DNA from: Pseudomonas sp. v388
GTDB lineage: Bacteria > Pseudomonadota > Gammaproteobacteria > Pseudomonadales > Pseudomonadaceae
DNA length: 64,000 nt
Direction of reading: 5' to 3'
Assembly: GCF_003935425.1 (NCBI RefSeq)
Contig: NZ_RHQN01000001.1
Span: forward strand, 744,001 to 808,000
The translations under genes and the position numbers were made by a program. Positions 62,400-64,000 of the stretch are shown here, one piece after another. Each line of letters begins with the position of its first letter. Position 1 is the stretch's first letter. Under the pieces are notes generated by a model. It was not told where the DNA came from. It searched no databases and worked only from the letters and a program-made list of their open reading frames with translations.

Positions 62400-63009
62400 A
62401 TTATTGCTGCTCAATGCCAGCCCCCGCGACACCTCGGTCGGGCTGCGCCTGGCGCGGGAAATGGTCAGCCACCTGTCACGACACCACCCGCAGGCCCGCG
62501 TCAGTCAGCGCGATCTGATCGCCGCGCCGCTGCTGCCCTTGACGGCGGATTACGCTACCGCACTGACCCGGCCGACACCTGCGCACGACGCGGTGTTCAG
62601 CCAGTCGGAGCAACTGGTCAGGGAACTCGAAAACAGCGCTGCGCTGGTGATCGCCACGCCCATGCACAACTTCACCGTGCCCGCAGCGTTGAAACTGTGG
62701 ATCGACAACGTAGTGCGCATCGGTCGCACGTTCGACGCGCGCCCCACCGGGAAGGTCGGCCTGCTGGCAACCCGCCCGGTCTACGTGGTGGTCAGTTCCG
62801 GCGGTTTTCATCGCGGGCCGAACGCCCGCCAGCCGGATTTCCTGACCGACTATCTGAGCCACGTCCTGCAGACCATCGGCTTGGGCGACACCCATTTCGT
62901 TTACCTGCAAGGTCTGGTGCAAGGTCAGGACGCCGTTGCCGCCGCCTACACCCAGGCGCGTCGGGAACTGGGTCGCCACGCCCCATTTGCCGAATGGTCC
63001 CGGACCTGA
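62392..63009 (+). CDS. FMN-dependent NADH:quinone/azo oxidoreductase, AzoR-like flavodoxin fold
   Basis: The protein has 205 residues. The flavodoxin_2 fold starts with LLLNASPRDTSVG, with the FMN-site segment ATPMHNFTVPAALKLWIDNVVR (about 83-104) and VVVSSGGFHRG near residue 138. It reduces quinones or azo compounds. It is coupled to the GNAT gene and lies 61 bp before the CMD-domain gene, with a tandem repeat in the gap. Control by the MocR protein is inferred. Confidence 0.88.
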   Translation: MHELLLLNASPRDTSVGLRLAREMVSHLSRHHPQARVSQRDLIAAPLLPLTADYATALTRPTPAHDAVFSQSEQLVRELENSAALVIATPMHNFTVPAALKLWIDNVVRIGRTFDARPTGKVGLLATRPVYVVVSSGGFHRGPNARQPDFLTDYLSHVLQTIGLGDTHFVYLQGLVQGQDAVAAAYTQARRELGRHAPFAEWSRT

Positions 63010-63015
63010 ATTGTT

Positions 63016-63045
63016 TCAACCCCTCAACCCCTCAACCCCTCAACC
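63016..63045 (+). repeat. short tandem repeat, unit TCAACCCC
   Basis: Three full units and most of a fourth lie in the gap between azoR and the CMD-family gene. Copy number is likely to vary between strains. Confidence 0.85.
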
Positions 63046-63070
63046 GCCGTCTATCATCAGGAGTTCGATC

Positions 63071-63502
63071 ATGAGTCAGTTACGTCTTCCGTTCGCCAAA
63101 CTTTCTCCGGCCGCCTACCAAGGACTGCTTGCCACCAGCGCCGCACTCAGCGACAGCGCGCTGGGCGTCGAGCTGGTGGAACTCATCTATCTGCGAACCT
63201 CGCAAATCAACGGCTGCGCCTACTGCCTGGGCATGCACGCGCAGGCATTGCGTGAGGCTGGAATTTCCCAGGCCAGACTCGACTGTCTGGCCGGGTGGCG
63301 GATCAGCGAGCTGTTCAGCCCACGGGAAAAAGCTGCGTTGGCCTGGGCCGAAACCCTGACCCACGTTTCCGCCCAGGGTGCGACCGACGAGCTTTATGAG
63401 CCGCTGAAAGCGCACTTCACCGATGCCGAGATCTCCGACCTGACTTTTGTGGTCGCCTTGATGAACGCCTTCAACCGCCTGGCCGTGGGCATGAAGCTGT
63501 AG
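63071..63502 (+). CDS. carboxymuconolactone decarboxylase-family (AhpD-like) protein
   Basis: The protein has 143 residues. The start at 63071 has AGGAG eight nt upstream. The AhpD-like active motif CAYCLGMH lies near residue 55, with the usual helical CMD layout. Such proteins act as thiol peroxidase-type or antioxidant enzymes. It is the last gene of the small operon divergent from the MocR regulator. Confidence 0.88.
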   Translation: MSQLRLPFAKLSPAAYQGLLATSAALSDSALGVELVELIYLRTSQINGCAYCLGMHAQALREAGISQARLDCLAGWRISELFSPREKAALAWAETLTHVSAQGATDELYEPLKAHFTDAEISDLTFVVALMNAFNRLAVGMKL

Positions 63503-63593
63503 CCGCCGACCGCCCGACGGCGGGTATTGCGGGTTATCGACAGCGCGAAAATAGTCCACGATGAGTGATCAACCACCATCGGGAGTGCTTATC

Positions 63594-64000
63594 TTGAACA
63601 TCGATTTCAACGGTCGTCGGGTGCTGGTCACCGGTTCCACCAATGGCATAGGCTTCGCCGCTGTGAAAGGTTTCCTTGAGGCCGGCGCGCAGGTCGTGAT
63701 CAACGGCCGCAGCCAGGCCGGCATCGACAAGGCCCTGGGGAAACTGGGGCCGCTGGCCTGCGGCGCCACCGGCTTCGTCGGTGACCTGGCCAGCGAACCG
63801 GAATGCAATCGGCTGTTCGCCGAGCACCCCGAGTTCGACATCGTCATTCACAACCTCGGCGTCTACCAGCCGCAGGACTTCTTCGAAACGCCGGACAGCG
63901 AATGGCAGCGGTTCTTCGATACCAACGTGATGTCCGGGGTGCGGCTGTCCAGGCTGTACGCACCGGGGATGGTTGAGCGCGGTTGGGGGCGTATCGTGTT
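63594..64000 (+). CDS. SDR-family oxidoreductase (partial, 3' end outside window)
   Basis: About 135 residues are visible. The start is placed at TTG 63594 because GGGAG lies eight nt upstream; ATG at 63561 is in frame but has no ribosome site. The Rossmann motif TGSTNGIGFAAVKG and the NLGVYQPQ segment (an NNAG variant) are typical of classical short-chain dehydrogenases. The catalytic Tyr-x-x-x-Lys is beyond the window. The substrate is unknown. Confidence 0.88.
   Translation, partial: MNIDFNGRRVLVTGSTNGIGFAAVKGFLEAGAQVVINGRSQAGIDKALGKLGPLACGATGFVGDLASEPECNRLFAEHPEFDIVIHNLGVYQPQDFFETPDSEWQRFFDTNVMSGVRLSRLYAPGMVERGWGRIV

Overview
The window is a GC-rich proteobacterial chromosome segment that looks like Pseudomonas, probably the P. 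fluorescens group. Reasons are the REP elements of the type 'GTAGGAGC..GCTTGCTGGCGAA', the gene families, many ATGA-type overlapping gene pairs, and frequent GTG/TTG starts behind strong Shine-Dalgarno sites. No rRNA, tRNA, CRISPR array or intact insertion sequence was seen.

Layout. (1) 1-10.3 kb, minus strand: three TonB-dependent receptors, a peptide-type ABC binding lipoprotein, one ABC permease and a DszC/SfnC-like flavin monooxygenase cut by the window edge. Two sequences matching sigma-54 promoters drive two transcription units, which resembles sulfur-scavenging (Sfn-type) operons. (2) 11.1-26.3 kb: genes that together match trigonelline (N-methylnicotinate) catabolism. They are a two-component flavin oxygenase, an aldehyde dehydrogenase, a hydrolase, a PF06684 protein, a second flavin reductase, a RibB-type riboflavin enzyme, a Nudix protein, a GntR/FCD regulator, a PotABCD-like ABC importer and an NCS1 permease. 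A degraded LysR/OprD scar sits in the middle. (3) 26.3-41.1 kb: the complete N-methylglutamate pathway for methylamine (gmaS, mgsABC, mgdABCD) with amtB, purU and folD, plus XRE-cupin and IclR regulators. (4) 41.3-43.2 kb: a dCache chemoreceptor. (5) 43.3-53.2 kb: a compact type II secretion operon with a lipoprotein secretin. Divergent from it are a small secreted protein and a GH3 beta-glucosidase with a PA14 domain (to 56.7 kb). (6) 56.7-64 kb: ordinary accessory genes (TetR, MATE, GNATs, MocR regulator with an AzoR/AhpD-like operon, start of an SDR).

How the genes fit together. As described for Acinetobacter baylyi, trigonelline ring cleavage releases methylamine, formate, CO2 and succinate semialdehyde. 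Regions 2 and 3 therefore form one route: uptake, flavin-dependent ring opening, oxidation and hydrolysis, then methylamine capture as gamma-glutamylmethylamide, N-methylglutamate formation and oxidation to the C1-folate pool, with FolD and PurU handling the C1 unit. The main observation is a shared palindrome, TGGTATACCA and close variants. It lies upstream of the hydrolase operon, ribB, the ABC importer, the NCS1/oxygenase divergon, gmaS and, in weaker form, the chemoreceptor. This suggests one GntR-family regulon spanning sensing, uptake, ring cleavage, flavin supply and methylamine assimilation.
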